This document shows positions 17,534 to 26,973 of a DNA stretch of 64,000 bases, one piece after another. Every line of letters starts with the position of its first letter. Position 1 is the stretch's first letter. The position numbers were made by a program, and so were the translations under genes. Below the pieces are notes generated by a model that made no database searches, was not told where the DNA came from, and saw nothing but the letters and a program-made list of their open reading frames with translations. The DNA is from a bacterium. GTDB lineage: Bacteria; Desulfobacterota; DSWW01. The DNA lies in the NCBI GenBank assembly GCA_028277985.1, contig JANQFG010000047.1:1-64000 (forward strand). Reading direction: 5' to 3'.

Positions 17534-18850
17534 GTGAGAGAGATCGTAACGCGGATCACAGAGATCACGGGCAGTATCGCCTCGCTGCACGCCAACGGAG
17601 TCGGGCTTGGTGAGTTGGCGGAAATCCAGTCTCCCGGCCGGACGACGCTCGGACAGGTCATCCGCGTGTCCGGAGACATGGTCACCCTGCAGGTGTTCGG
17701 CGGGACCAAGGGACTTTCCACGAACGACCGCGTCCGCTTCCTCGGGCACCCGATGCAGGTCAAGTACGGTGAGTCGATGATGGGCCGTATCTTCAACGGA
17801 AGCGGCGTGCCGATCGACGGCGGCCCGGAGCCGGTGGAGGAAGACATCCCGATCGGCGGGCCTTCGTTCAATCCGGCCAACCGCATCATTGCCGAGCAGA
17901 TGATCCGGACGAACATCCCGATGATCGACGTGTTCAACTCCCTGGTGGTGAGCCAGAAGCTGCCCATCTTCTCGATACCGGGCGAGCCGTACAACCAGGT
18001 CCTGGCCCGTGTCGGGATGCAGGCCGAGGCGGACATCATCATCCTCGGAGGTATGGGGCTCAAGTTCGACGACTACACCTTCTTCAAAGAGACCTTCGAG
18101 GCGAGCGGCGTGATGAACCGCGTCATCATGTTCATCCACCAGGCCTCGGACCCGGTCGTGGAATGCCTCCTGGTTCCGGACATGGCCCTTGCCGTGGCGG
18201 AGCGGTTTGCCGAAGCGGGCAAGCGCGTGCTCACGTTGCTGACGGACATGACGAGCTTCTCGGACGCCCTGAAAGAGATCTCCATCTCCATGGAGCAGAT
18301 CCCGTCCAACCGCGGCTACCCCGGCGATCTCTACTCCCAGCTCGCCGCCCGCTACGAGAAGGCGGTGGACATCGAGGGGATGGGCGACATCACCATCCTG
18401 GCCGTCACGACCATGCCGGGCGACGACGTCACCCATCCGGTGCCGGACAACACGGGATACATCACCGAGGGGCAGTTCTACCTGAAGAATGGCGTGATCG
18501 ACCCCTTCGGGTCGCTGAGCCGTCTGAAACAGAATGTGGTCTCCAAGGTCACCCGGGACGATCACAACGACATCATGAACGTCATGATCCGGCTCTACTC
18601 GGACTGCCGCGAGTCGAGGAACAAGATCGCCATGGGGTTCAAGCTCTCCAAGTGGGACGAGACCCTGCTCGCCTACGGCGAGGACTTCGAAAAGGAATTG
18701 ATGGATCTCGAAGTGAACATCCCGATCGAGGAGGCCCTGGACCTTTGCTGGGACATCCTCTCGAGGCACTTCGATGCGGTCCAGACCGGCCTGAAGGACC
18801 ACCTGGTGAAGGAATACTGGCCGAAGAAGGACTCGAACGAAGCAGCGTAA
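17534..18850 (+). CDS. atpB: V/A-type ATPase regulatory subunit B
   Basis: Non-catalytic nucleotide-binding subunit of 438 residues. It carries [36 protein letters not shown] in place of a Walker A loop (no GxGKT), [16 protein letters not shown], and [18 protein letters not shown], all diagnostic of subunit B. The start is GTG 17534 with GGGAGC upstream. It is followed by a 76-bp gap containing a repeat (18878-18911) before subunit D. Confidence 0.97.
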   Translation: MREIVTRITEITGSIASLHANGVGLGELAEIQSPGRTTLGQVIRVSGDMVTLQVFGGTKGLSTNDRVRFLGHPMQVKYGESMMGRIFNGSGVPIDGGPEPVEEDIPIGGPSFNPANRIIAEQMIRTNIPMIDVFNSLVVSQKLPIFSIPGEPYNQVLARVGMQAEADIIILGGMGLKFDDYTFFKETFEASGVMNRVIMFIHQASDPVVECLLVPDMALAVAERFAEAGKRVLTLLTDMTSFSDALKEISISMEQIPSNRGYPGDLYSQLAARYEKAVDIEGMGDITILAVTTMPGDDVTHPVPDNTGYITEGQFYLKNGVIDPFGSLSRLKQNVVSKVTRDDHNDIMNVMIRLYSDCRESRNKIAMGFKLSKWDETLLAYGEDFEKELMDLEVNIPIEEALDLCWDILSRHFDAVQTGLKDHLVKEYWPKKDSNEAA

Positions 18851-18877
18851 AATACCGGGGGCGGGTGTCAGGACACC

Positions 18878-18911
18878 CTCACCCTAACCCTCTCCCTCAA
18901 GGGAGAGGGAA
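18878..18911. repeat. Dispersed CCCTCTCCC/GGGAGAGGG repeat
   Basis: An imperfect palindrome, CCCTAACCCTCTCCCT followed by AGGGAGAGGG. This is a very common bacterial intergenic repeat, here inserted inside the V/A-ATPase operon between subunits B and D. It could form an RNA hairpin that tunes 3' expression (inference). Confidence 0.7.
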
Positions 18912-18926
18912 CGACGAGTGAGCTGA

Positions 18927-19538
18927 ATGGCCGTTGAAAAAGTTAAATACAACAAGACCGCTCTGAAGGCCCAGCGCGACGGGCTGGCCAAGTACGAGAA
19001 GTTCCTTCCGATCCTGCAGCTCAAGAAGATGCAGCTGCAGATCGTTCTTCGCCAGCTGGAGCCTCAGATCGAGGCGAAGGTGCAGGAGCTCTCCCAGGCC
19101 GCCGAGGGCATCCGCCCCTGGTCGCAGCTTCTGTCGGACCCGGGCGTGGACATCAACGACTTCCTGAATATCCAGGAGGTCCGGGTGGAGATGGACAACA
19201 TCGCAGGGGTCGAGGTTCCCGAGTTCGAAGAGGTGGTGTTCCAGGAGACTCCGTACTCCCTCTTCGCCACCCCGAGCTGGCTCGACCCGGCCATCGATAC
19301 GATGCGCAGCCTCATCGCCGTTCGCGAGGAGATCCGGGTGCTGCGGGAGAAAGAGGCCCTGATCCGCGAAGAGCTTCGCACCACCACCCAGCGCTGCAAC
19401 CTCTTTGAGAAGAAGCTCATTCCTGAGCTGAAAGAGAATATCCGGAAGATCAAGATCTTCCTCGGCGACCAGGAAACGGCCGCCGTGGGACGCGCCAAGA
19501 TCGCGAAAGTGAAGACGCAGGAACGGGGAGTCATCTAG
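18927..19538 (+). CDS. atpD: V/A-type ATPase subunit D
   Basis: Central rotor-stalk subunit of 203 residues. It begins KVKYNKTALKAQRDGLAKYEKFLPILQLKKMQLQ-like coiled coil and ends with a second long helix (ELRTTTQRCNLFEKKLIPELKENIRKIKIFLGDQE), the antiparallel coiled coil typical of subunit D. Its stop codon overlaps the GTG start of subunit I (TAGTG). Confidence 0.93.
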   Translation: MAVEKVKYNKTALKAQRDGLAKYEKFLPILQLKKMQLQIVLRQLEPQIEAKVQELSQAAEGIRPWSQLLSDPGVDINDFLNIQEVRVEMDNIAGVEVPEFEEVVFQETPYSLFATPSWLDPAIDTMRSLIAVREEIRVLREKEALIREELRTTTQRCNLFEKKLIPELKENIRKIKIFLGDQETAAVGRAKIAKVKTQERGVI

Positions 19539-21307
19539 TGGCGATTGTGCCCATGAAGAAGATCACCTTTGTGGGGATCGAATCCGAGAAGGATCGATTC
19601 CTCGAGCGCCTGCAGGACGTGGGCCTCACCCACATCATTCTGCCCAAAGAGCCGGTCGAGCCTTCGGAGGTCGCCCGGGAGCTTCAACGTATCATCGATA
19701 CGAAGAAGTTCCTCGCGAGAAGGGGAACCCCGGGGAACCCGGAAACCGAGCTCGATGCGAAAGCGATCTGCGAGAAGCGGGAAGCACTCGGCCGCGAAGA
19801 GGCGGGCCTGAATTCCGAGATCGTGGCTATAAGGAAGCTGCGGGCCTCGATCGAGGCCTGGGGGTACTTTTCGGTCGAGGATGTGAGGAACCTGCGCGCA
19901 AAGGGTCTTCAGATCCAGCTCTTCCGGGTCAACCGAAGGACTTTTGAAACCCTCCCGCTGGACGACGTCTTCCATCAGGTCGTCAGCGACCGTGGAGGGG
20001 AAATCTGCTTCGCCACATTTTCCGGCGAGAACGTCGACCTCGGCGTTGCCGAAGAAAAGCTCCCTCCCAAGAGCCTCTCGCTGGTGGACGAGGAGATCGA
20101 GGCGAAGGTCGCTCGACTCCAGGAAATCGAGGACGAGTACGCAAGCCTTGCCGAGCATCTGGAAACGCTCGAGAAAGCGGAAGGCGAGATCACGGACCTG
20201 CTGGAGTACCAGCGGACCCTGATGAATGCAAAACCGGAGCTGGACGATCGTATCTTCATCCTCCAGTGCTGGTCTCCCATTCCGGAAGAGGAGCTCGTCG
20301 GAAAGCTCGGCAGCGAATTCACGTACTACCAATACAGCGAAGAGCCGGAAGAGTGGGACCGTATGCCGGTTCTCATGAAGAACCCGCCCGCCTTCCAGTC
20401 CGGGGAAGATCTGGTCAGGATCTACAGCTACCCGAGCCACAATGATTTCGATCCGAGCCCTTTTGTCCTCTACTGCTTCGCCGTCTTCTTCGGCATGATC
20501 ATCGGCGACCTTGGCTACGGGCTCATTCTGCTCGGCATGACTTTCTGGATCACGCGAAAGGTGAAGAGCCGCTCCCCTCTGGCGGTCCGCATGTTCAGGC
20601 TCATGTACCTTCTGTGCGGCTCTGTGATCTTCTTCGGCATCATAGGCGCAAGCTTCTTCGGGATCGTGTTCGACCCGGAGAACCCATGGGTCAAGCACGC
20701 CTGGTTCGACTACAGCACCATGGAAGGCCAGAACCATGTCATGGTGGTTTCGATCCTTATGGGTATGGTCCATATTTCGCTCTCCATGCTCATCAAGTGT
20801 TACAACGCGCGGGACTACGGGGCCCCGGGCTGGGTCATCGCCATCTGGTCCGCCTACTTCCTGCTCAACAGCAAGATGGCCCATGGCGCGGACAACCCGG
20901 CGGCCATGTACGGGTTGATCACCGGCCTGGCCATCGTCCTGCTCTTCTCCTCGAAGAACAAGAATATTCTGCTTCGGCTCGTCGAAGGGGTGCAGGCCCT
21001 GCTGGGCATCATCCAGGTCTTCGGCGACGTGCTTTCCTATCTACGGCTTTTTGCCCTCGGGGTCGCAACGGTCTACATCGCTCAGACCTTCAATATCCTG
21101 GGTGGGGCCGTGGCCGACAGCATCCCTGTAATCGGCATGGTCTTCGCCGGCCTGATCCTGTTGCTCGGCCACGTTCTGAACATCGGCCTTGCGATCATGG
21201 GCGGCGTGATCCACGGCCTGAGGCTCAACTTTCTGGAATGGTATCGCTGGTGTTTTGAGGGTGACGGCTTGGAGTACAAGCCGTTCCAGCGGATAAGCGA
21301 ACAATAG
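19538..21307 (+). CDS. atpI: V/A-type ATPase subunit I
   Basis: Membrane stator subunit of 589 residues. The N-terminal ~300 residues are soluble with coiled-coil stretches; the C-terminal half contains about seven hydrophobic segments, including GMIIGDLGYGLILLGM, VFGDVLSYLRLFALGVATVYIA and GHVLNIGLAIMGGVIHGLRL. The conserved Arg in SYLRLFALG faces the K ring and is needed for ion translocation. It starts with GTG at 19538, overlapping the subunit D stop by one base. Subunit K follows after 24 bp. Confidence 0.94.
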   Translation: MAIVPMKKITFVGIESEKDRFLERLQDVGLTHIILPKEPVEPSEVARELQRIIDTKKFLARRGTPGNPETELDAKAICEKREALGREEAGLNSEIVAIRKLRASIEAWGYFSVEDVRNLRAKGLQIQLFRVNRRTFETLPLDDVFHQVVSDRGGEICFATFSGENVDLGVAEEKLPPKSLSLVDEEIEAKVARLQEIEDEYASLAEHLETLEKAEGEITDLLEYQRTLMNAKPELDDRIFILQCWSPIPEEELVGKLGSEFTYYQYSEEPEEWDRMPVLMKNPPAFQSGEDLVRIYSYPSHNDFDPSPFVLYCFAVFFGMIIGDLGYGLILLGMTFWITRKVKSRSPLAVRMFRLMYLLCGSVIFFGIIGASFFGIVFDPENPWVKHAWFDYSTMEGQNHVMVVSILMGMVHISLSMLIKCYNARDYGAPGWVIAIWSAYFLLNSKMAHGADNPAAMYGLITGLAIVLLFSSKNKNILLRLVEGVQALLGIIQVFGDVLSYLRLFALGVATVYIAQTFNILGGAVADSIPVIGMVFAGLILLLGHVLNIGLAIMGGVIHGLRLNFLEWYRWCFEGDGLEYKPFQRISEQ

Positions 21308-21331
21308 AAAAAGGACGGGAGGAAGAAACTG

Positions 21332-21769
21332 ATGGACGCTTCTCTAGGCTATGCGGGATGTGCGGCCTGTTTGGGCCTCGCCGCTATCGGCAGTTCGATC
21401 GGATGCTACGTGGCGGGGGCGGCCTCGCACGGGGCGATGGCAAAGGTGGACGAGGGACACGGGAAGTTCATCGGAATGTCCGCTGCGCCTTCCTCGCAGA
21501 CGATTTACGGAATCGTGTTGATGTTCGTTCTGATCGGCAAGGTCAACGCGGGCGCCGGGCTGGGCCTGCTCGCCATCGGCATTTTCTGCGGGCTCGCCAT
21601 GATGACCTCCGCGATTCTTCAAGGCCGCGTCGCCGGAACGGGCATTCAGGCCTCCACGAAGAAACCGGAGATCTTCGGTAAATGTTTCGCCGCCGTCGGT
21701 ATCGTCGAGAGCTTCGCGCTCTTCGCGATGGTCGGCGGGCTGATCATCACAGGCGGCATCGGCGTCTGA
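21332..21769 (+). CDS. atpK: V/A-type ATPase subunit K (proteolipid)
   Basis: Ring-forming proteolipid of 145 residues with four hydrophobic helices in two related hairpins (AACLGLAAIGSSIGCYVAGAAS... and GLLAIGIFCGLAMMTSAILQGRVAG...). Acidic residues are sparse in the helices; a carboxylate appears in the last hairpin (VGIVESFALFAMVGG), the expected ion site. Whether it carries H+ or Na+ cannot be told reliably by eye. It is the last gene of the operon; a strong terminator follows 94 bp downstream. Confidence 0.93.
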   Translation: MDASLGYAGCAACLGLAAIGSSIGCYVAGAASHGAMAKVDEGHGKFIGMSAAPSSQTIYGIVLMFVLIGKVNAGAGLGLLAIGIFCGLAMMTSAILQGRVAGTGIQASTKKPEIFGKCFAAVGIVESFALFAMVGGLIITGGIGV

Positions 21770-21862
21770 CGCAAGAGGCTCCTTCTCTTGCCACCGACCG
21801 GGCTGCCCGGCACTTTTTCGAAGTGCAACAGCACCGGAATGCCGCACTGAGTCATCCATTCC

Positions 21863-21897
21863 AAGGGCCAGGGGTTCAAGACCTCTGGCCCTTTTCT
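21863..21897 (+). terminator. Rho-independent terminator of the V/A-ATPase operon
   Basis: A 12-bp stem (AAGGGCCAGGGG with CCTCTGGCCCTT, one G-T pair), a 7-base loop, then TTTCTT. It lies downstream of subunit K. Confidence 0.8.
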
Positions 21898-22031
21898 TGT
21901 CCCCGCGAATGCGGGAATCACTCAGCGTCCCATCCAACGGAGCCGCCCCCTGGCATCTCTTCCCCTTTTGTCATCTCATAAACCCATGCGGTAGTATAGA
22001 AGTAGACGCCTCCACTGCCGGGAGAGTACCG

Positions 22032-25000
22032 ATGCATGATGCGAGGAAGACAAAATCCCAGCTCATCGACGAACTGGAAAACCTGCGTCGGCGTGTTGCC
22101 GCCCTGGAGACACCGCAGACAGAAGCGGGTCGGGCAGGGAGCACGCCCCACGAGAGTGAGGATCGATTCCGACCCTTGTTCGAAGGCTCCCTGGATCCGA
22201 TCTTCCTCTTCGATCCGGAATCCGGCGAAATCCTCGATGCGAACCCGGCCGCCTCGGAAGTGCTCTCCAGGCCTTTGCGGGACATCGTCGGCATGCACTT
22301 CATCCACCTGGTCCCCTCTCGAATGGAAGCGTCGACCCGACAGCTCTTCAAGAGACAGGTTGCGGAGTCCGACCATGGACGCCCCGTGGAGACGACCCTC
22401 GTGACTGCCAACGGAAAGGAGATCGCCACCGAACTCCTGGCCCAGATCATCCAGGTGACCGGCGTCCCGGTTCTCCTCGCAACCTTCCGCGACATCACGG
22501 ATCGCAAACGAACCGAAGAAACGCTGCGCAACAGTGAAGAGAGGTTTCGACTCCTCATCCAGAATGCCTCGGACATTACGGTCATGTTCGACGAGGACGG
22601 AACGATCCGCTACGTCAGTCCTCCTCTCGAACGGATTCTCGGGTACAGGCCGGAGGAACTGGTCGGCAAAGCGGGAACCGACCTTCTCCATCCGGAAGAC
22701 AGGGCCACCATGCTCACGGACCTCGCCAAATCTCTGACATCCGACGATGAACCTGTAACGGCACAATACCGCTTCCGCCACAAAGACGGCTCCTGGAGAA
22801 CCCTCGAGTCGGTAGCGAACAACTGCCTGGAGCATCCTGCGATTCGAGCCGTCATCGTAAACTCCCGTGACGTGACCGAGCGGAACGAGCTCGAGGAGCA
22901 ACTCCAGAAGAGCGAAGAACGATACCGGCTGATTGCCCAGAATTCTCCTGACATCATCACCATCATCAACCCGGACGATTCCTTCCGGTACATCAGCCCG
23001 GCGGCGGAACGAATCCTCGGATACACCCCGGAAGAAGTGATCGAACATATGGGCTTCGACCACGTTCATCCGGAGGACAGGCCGGCCGCCTACGGCGCTT
23101 ACACCCGGCTTCTGGAAAACCCGGGGGAGTTGTTGAACGTTCGGTACCGTCTCCGGCGAAAGGATGGATCCTGGAGGTACGTGGAGGCGCTGGGCAACAA
23201 CGTTCTCGCCAACCCGGCCCTGCGCGCGATCATTCTGAACATCCGGGACATCACGCACCAGAAGGAGCTGGAGGACGCTCTCAGAAGCAGCGAAGAAAGA
23301 CATCGGCTGCTGGTACAGAATTCAACGGATATCATCTCAATCCTCAACGCAGACGGCACGCTACGCTACGTCAGCCCTTCGGTCGAATGGACGCTCGGGT
23401 TTACACCCGAGGAGGCCATAGAGGAAGCTACTTTCAACAATATCCATCCTGAAGACAGAAGAGCCACAAGGGCTATCCTCACGGAATGCATGAAAAAGCC
23501 CGGGTCCTTCGCGACCGCCCAGTATCGCTTGCTCCACAAGAACGGCTCCTGGAGGGATGTCGAGGCCGTGGCCAACAACCAGCTCGACAACCCGACGCTG
23601 CACGCAGTCATCGTCAATCTCAGGGACATCACGGACCGGAAGGAGCTGGAGGACGCCCTCAGAAGCAGCGAGGAGAGACATCGACTGCTCGTTCAGAACT
23701 CATCGGACATCATCGGAATCATGGCGGAAGACGGAACCCCTCTCTACGTCAGCCCCTCGATCGAGAAAGTATTGGGCTACAGTTGGCAGGAGGCGGTCCG
23801 GAGGTTTCCTCTCGAAGAGGTCCATCCCGAGGACCAGCAAAACGTGCGGGACGCATTGTCACACTGCTTGAAGAACCCGGATGAGTTGACGACCGTACAC
23901 TTCCGCCTGCGCCACCAGGATGGCTCCTGGCGATATATCGAGTCGGTCGCCAACAACCAGCTCGCCAACCCCGTGCTCAAAGGAGTCGTACTCAACAGCC
24001 GGGACATCACGGAACGGAAGGAGGCGGAAAGGACGCTTGCGCGATCGGAGTATAAGTACCGCTTCTTGCACGAGAACCTGAGAGACGCTTCCGCCACGGT
24101 GAACCTGGAAGGAACCATCGTGGAATTCAATGCCGCCTTCCAGGAGATGCTCGGGTACGATTCGGAGGAGATTCCCCGACTCACCTATCGAGACATCACC
24201 CCCCAAAAGTGGCACGCCATGGAGGAGAAGATCCTCTGGGAACAGATCATGAAGCGGGGGTATTCCGACATCTACGAGAAGGAGTACATTCGAAAAGACG
24301 GAACCATCATTCCGGTGGAATTGCGAAGCCACATAGTCCTCGACGAGGACGGCAGAGAAATTGGACGCTGGGCAATTGTCCGGAACATCTCGGAACGAAA
24401 ACGCTTGGAGGAAGAGCTTCTCAAGGCGGCGAAACTCGAGTCGCTCGGAGTGCTGTGCGGCGGAATTGCCCACGACTTCAACAACATCCTGACCGCGGTG
24501 ATGACCAACCTCTCGATGGCACAGATGTACGGCGAGCTCGGCGAGGACATCGAGAAGATGCTGGCAGACGCAGAGAAGGCTTCCCTGCGGGCAAAGGGGC
24601 TGACCCAGCAACTGCTCACTTTTGCCAAGGGTGGGGAGCCGATCAAGAAGACGGTGATCCTCTCGAAACTGATCAAGGACACGGTCGACTTCGCCTTGAG
24701 CGGATCGAATGTGAAGTGCGAACACGACTTTACCGCAAACCTCCGGCCCATCGAGGCGGACGAAGGACAGATCGGCCAGGTCATACAGAACGTGATCCTG
24801 AACGCCGACCAGGCCATGCCTGAAGGCGGCGTCATACGGGTGCAGGCGGAGAACGTTTCCATCCCCGAAGCAGATCCCCTGCCCCTGGGGCCGGGGCCCC
24901 ACGTCAGGATCTCGATCCTCGACCAGGGCATCGGGATCCCGGCGGAACACCTGCAGAAGGTATTCGATCCTTTCTTTACTACCAAGCAGAAGGGCAGCGG

Positions 25001-25541
25001 TCTCGGGCTCTCCACTTCCTTCTCGATCGTAAAGCGACACGACGGGGCCCTGCGGGTAGAGTCCCGGTTGGGTGGCGGAACCGAGGTGCTGGTCTATCTG
25101 CCTGCCCTCGCAGAAGGGTATCCGGCAGAGGGAAAGAAGAAGAGCGAATTTTTCAAAGGAACCGGAAGGGTTCTTCTGGTCGATGACGATGACGCCCTGA
25201 GAAGATCGATCGCCACGGCTCTCAATCGGCTCGGATACGAGGTGCAAACGGCTGAAGAGGGCGCAGAAGGGATCCGGATCTATCAGGAGGCTCGCTCATC
25301 CGGCCGGCCCGTCGATGTGGTCGTCATGGACTTGACCATTCCGGGCGGCATGGGCGGCCAGGAAGCCGCGCAGGAGCTTCTGCGTGTCGATCCGGAAGCG
25401 AAGCTCATCGCTTCCAGCGGCTATTCGACCGACCCTGTGATGTCCGATTTCCGGGCGTACGGCTTCCGTGCGGTCATCTCCAAGCCTTACAGGCTCGAGG
25501 ATCTGGGGGAGACGCTGCGTCGCGTGCTGGAGGGGGGATAG
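22032..25541 (+). CDS. Hybrid histidine kinase with six PAS domains
   Basis: A soluble sensor of 1169 residues with no membrane segment. A short coiled coil is followed by six PAS/PAC units starting near residues 42, 168, 294, 420, 546 and 672, each 126 codons (exactly 378 bp) after the last. Next come a dimerisation/phosphoacceptor box with His814 in GGIAHDFNNIL, an ATPase domain with NVILNADQAM, GIGIPAEHL and GSGLGLS, and a C-terminal receiver (VLLVDDDD, phospho-Asp1100 in VVMDLTIPG, Lys in ISKPY). PAS units 3-5 are close copies. The ATG at 22032 has GGGAGAG upstream. No partner regulator is nearby. Confidence 0.93.
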   Translation: MHDARKTKSQLIDELENLRRRVAALETPQTEAGRAGSTPHESEDRFRPLFEGSLDPIFLFDPESGEILDANPAASEVLSRPLRDIVGMHFIHLVPSRMEASTRQLFKRQVAESDHGRPVETTLVTANGKEIATELLAQIIQVTGVPVLLATFRDITDRKRTEETLRNSEERFRLLIQNASDITVMFDEDGTIRYVSPPLERILGYRPEELVGKAGTDLLHPEDRATMLTDLAKSLTSDDEPVTAQYRFRHKDGSWRTLESVANNCLEHPAIRAVIVNSRDVTERNELEEQLQKSEERYRLIAQNSPDIITIINPDDSFRYISPAAERILGYTPEEVIEHMGFDHVHPEDRPAAYGAYTRLLENPGELLNVRYRLRRKDGSWRYVEALGNNVLANPALRAIILNIRDITHQKELEDALRSSEERHRLLVQNSTDIISILNADGTLRYVSPSVEWTLGFTPEEAIEEATFNNIHPEDRRATRAILTECMKKPGSFATAQYRLLHKNGSWRDVEAVANNQLDNPTLHAVIVNLRDITDRKELEDALRSSEERHRLLVQNSSDIIGIMAEDGTPLYVSPSIEKVLGYSWQEAVRRFPLEEVHPEDQQNVRDALSHCLKNPDELTTVHFRLRHQDGSWRYIESVANNQLANPVLKGVVLNSRDITERKEAERTLARSEYKYRFLHENLRDASATVNLEGTIVEFNAAFQEMLGYDSEEIPRLTYRDITPQKWHAMEEKILWEQIMKRGYSDIYEKEYIRKDGTIIPVELRSHIVLDEDGREIGRWAIVRNISERKRLEEELLKAAKLESLGVLCGGIAHDFNNILTAVMTNLSMAQMYGELGEDIEKMLADAEKASLRAKGLTQQLLTFAKGGEPIKKTVILSKLIKDTVDFALSGSNVKCEHDFTANLRPIEADEGQIGQVIQNVILNADQAMPEGGVIRVQAENVSIPEADPLPLGPGPHVRISILDQGIGIPAEHLQKVFDPFFTTKQKGSGLGLSTSFSIVKRHDGALRVESRLGGGTEVLVYLPALAEGYPAEGKKKSEFFKGTGRVLLVDDDDALRRSIATALNRLGYEVQTAEEGAEGIRIYQEARSSGRPVDVVVMDLTIPGGMGGQEAAQELLRVDPEAKLIASSGYSTDPVMSDFRAYGFRAVISKPYRLEDLGETLRRVLEGG

Positions 25542-25549
25542 TACAACTG

Positions 25550-25800
25550 CGGGACATTGCGAGGCGCCGCAGGCGGCGAAGCAACCTCCCAGCACCTCAA
25601 GCTACTGACCAGGGAGATTGCGTCGCTTCGCTCGCAATATCCGAAATGTCGGACACTGCGAGTCTTCACAGTGAAGGTTGCGAGGGCGCAAAGCGCCGGA
25701 AGCAACCCCCCAGCACCCAAGCCTCTGCGCCGGGGGATTGCTTAGCTTCGCTCGCAATATCCACAACCGGGGAACATTGCGAGGGCACGTCGTCGCCCTC
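25550..25800. repeat. Array of 'CATTGCGAGGCGCC..' intergenic repeats
   Basis: Three consecutive, diverged units, each with an arm like GACATTGCGAGGCGCC and an inverted arm like CTTCGCTCGCAATATCC (ends near 25645, 25760 and 25800). This is a known kind of noncoding dispersed palindrome; small open frames within it are not credible genes. A partial copy is at 29389-29478. It fills the gap between the histidine kinase and the first ferredoxin paralogue. Confidence 0.75.
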
Positions 25801-25818
25801 GACAACCCCCGGCACCTT

Positions 25819-26871
25819 CTACGCCACGCCCCTCTCGGTCGCGATCCGGTTCAGCATATCCGAGAAGTCCTTGGGAGGTGCATCCATATCCGGCTTCGGC
25901 TCGAGGGTGATCGCCTCCACCGGGCAGACGTCCACGCACAGCCCGCAACCGATGCACCGTCCATCGACCATTTCGGAGACGTTATCGCCATCCGCGATCG
26001 CATCCATGGGGCAGCGCTCGATACAGTCCCCACAGCCTGTGCATTCGTCCGCATCGATCTTCGCCTCGTAATAGGTCCGGACCAGATCCTGCGGCCGTGG
26101 AGTCGACTTGGCGATCTTCAGACCCGGGCAGCAACAGGAGCAGCAACAGCAGATCCATTCCAACTTCTCGGAGTTGCTCGGCTGAAGAACGAGGCCTGCC
26201 TCTTCCGCCTTTTCCAGGACCTTGAGGCACTCGTCCACACTGATCTGGCGGCCCGCCTTGTTGTCGATCGTGAACTGCGCCATGTCCCCGAAACCGATAC
26301 AGATCTCTTTCGGCTTCTCACACGGATGACCCAGGAGGTCCTGTTCCAGACGACAGATGCAGTTCTGTACGCAGATGGTGGTCTGCTCCTTGACCAGATC
26401 GCGGATCTGGTTGTAGGGCTCGACCGTGCCGCCTTTGCCGACCGCTGACTCCACCGGCACGACACGGAGCTGATTCGTCTGCACGGAGGCCATGTTCATG
26501 CCGATGTAGGGAAGGTATTGCTCGAAGAGCTCGCAGAATTCTTTGTCCAGGCGATTCAGTTGGAACTCGTACACCCCGACGATGAACTGGAAGGCCTGAT
26601 AGAGCTTCTTGTCTCCGTCCCGAACCCTGTAGATCAGACCCTTCTGGGCCATGTCCTCGAGTTTCGCGGCCAGCTCGGCCTCGTCCGCCCCGATCCGTTT
26701 GGCGATGACCGGGACCTCTTCCGGCTCCAGGGCCAGCTTCATCGTGAGCTCCGCCTCTTCCGGCGTGTAAAGCTTCTTCAGGATCTTGATCTCCACGCCG
26801 TCCGGTGTCTCCGGGAATCCTACCGGAGTCTTGTCCAGGAACTCTCTAAGACTTGTGTAGACGTCGCCCAT
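25819..26871 (-). CDS. Winged-helix/Cys-rich 4Fe-4S protein, paralogue 1
   Basis: A 350-residue cytoplasmic iron-sulfur protein. Residues ~20-95 look like a winged helix (EIKILKKLYTPEEAEL..VIAKRIGADEAEL..LEDMAQKGLIYRV). A central part has CICRLEQDLLGHPCEKPKEIC and a run with seven cysteines in eight residues (CCCCSCCC, about 240-247). The C-terminus has two ferredoxin clusters (CTGCGDCIERCP and CIGCGLCVDVCP). It is the 3' gene of three tandem paralogues; each has its own AGGAGG-type ribosome binding site. The function is unknown; an electron carrier or redox-controlled regulator fits the domains. Confidence 0.85.
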   Translation of the reverse strand: MGDVYTSLREFLDKTPVGFPETPDGVEIKILKKLYTPEEAELTMKLALEPEEVPVIAKRIGADEAELAAKLEDMAQKGLIYRVRDGDKKLYQAFQFIVGVYEFQLNRLDKEFCELFEQYLPYIGMNMASVQTNQLRVVPVESAVGKGGTVEPYNQIRDLVKEQTTICVQNCICRLEQDLLGHPCEKPKEICIGFGDMAQFTIDNKAGRQISVDECLKVLEKAEEAGLVLQPSNSEKLEWICCCCSCCCPGLKIAKSTPRPQDLVRTYYEAKIDADECTGCGDCIERCPMDAIADGDNVSEMVDGRCIGCGLCVDVCPVEAITLEPKPDMDAPPKDFSDMLNRIATERGVA

Positions 26872-26973
26872 CGTTTCTCCTCCTCGTGGTTTCGAGTATC
26901 CGTTCTCCCGATCTAAACTGACCGGGGCTGGGAACCTTCTTCCCGAGTACCTTCCTGGTATTGTGGCAGCCGG

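Noticed and set aside
16507..18802. Very long antisense frames over the V/A-ATPase subunit A and B genes
   Set aside because: They are GC-rich antisense shadows without any family signature or ribosome site.
25550..25800. CRISPR array
   Set aside because: The repeated units are diverged palindromes with irregular spacing and no unique spacers; they match dispersed intergenic repeats.
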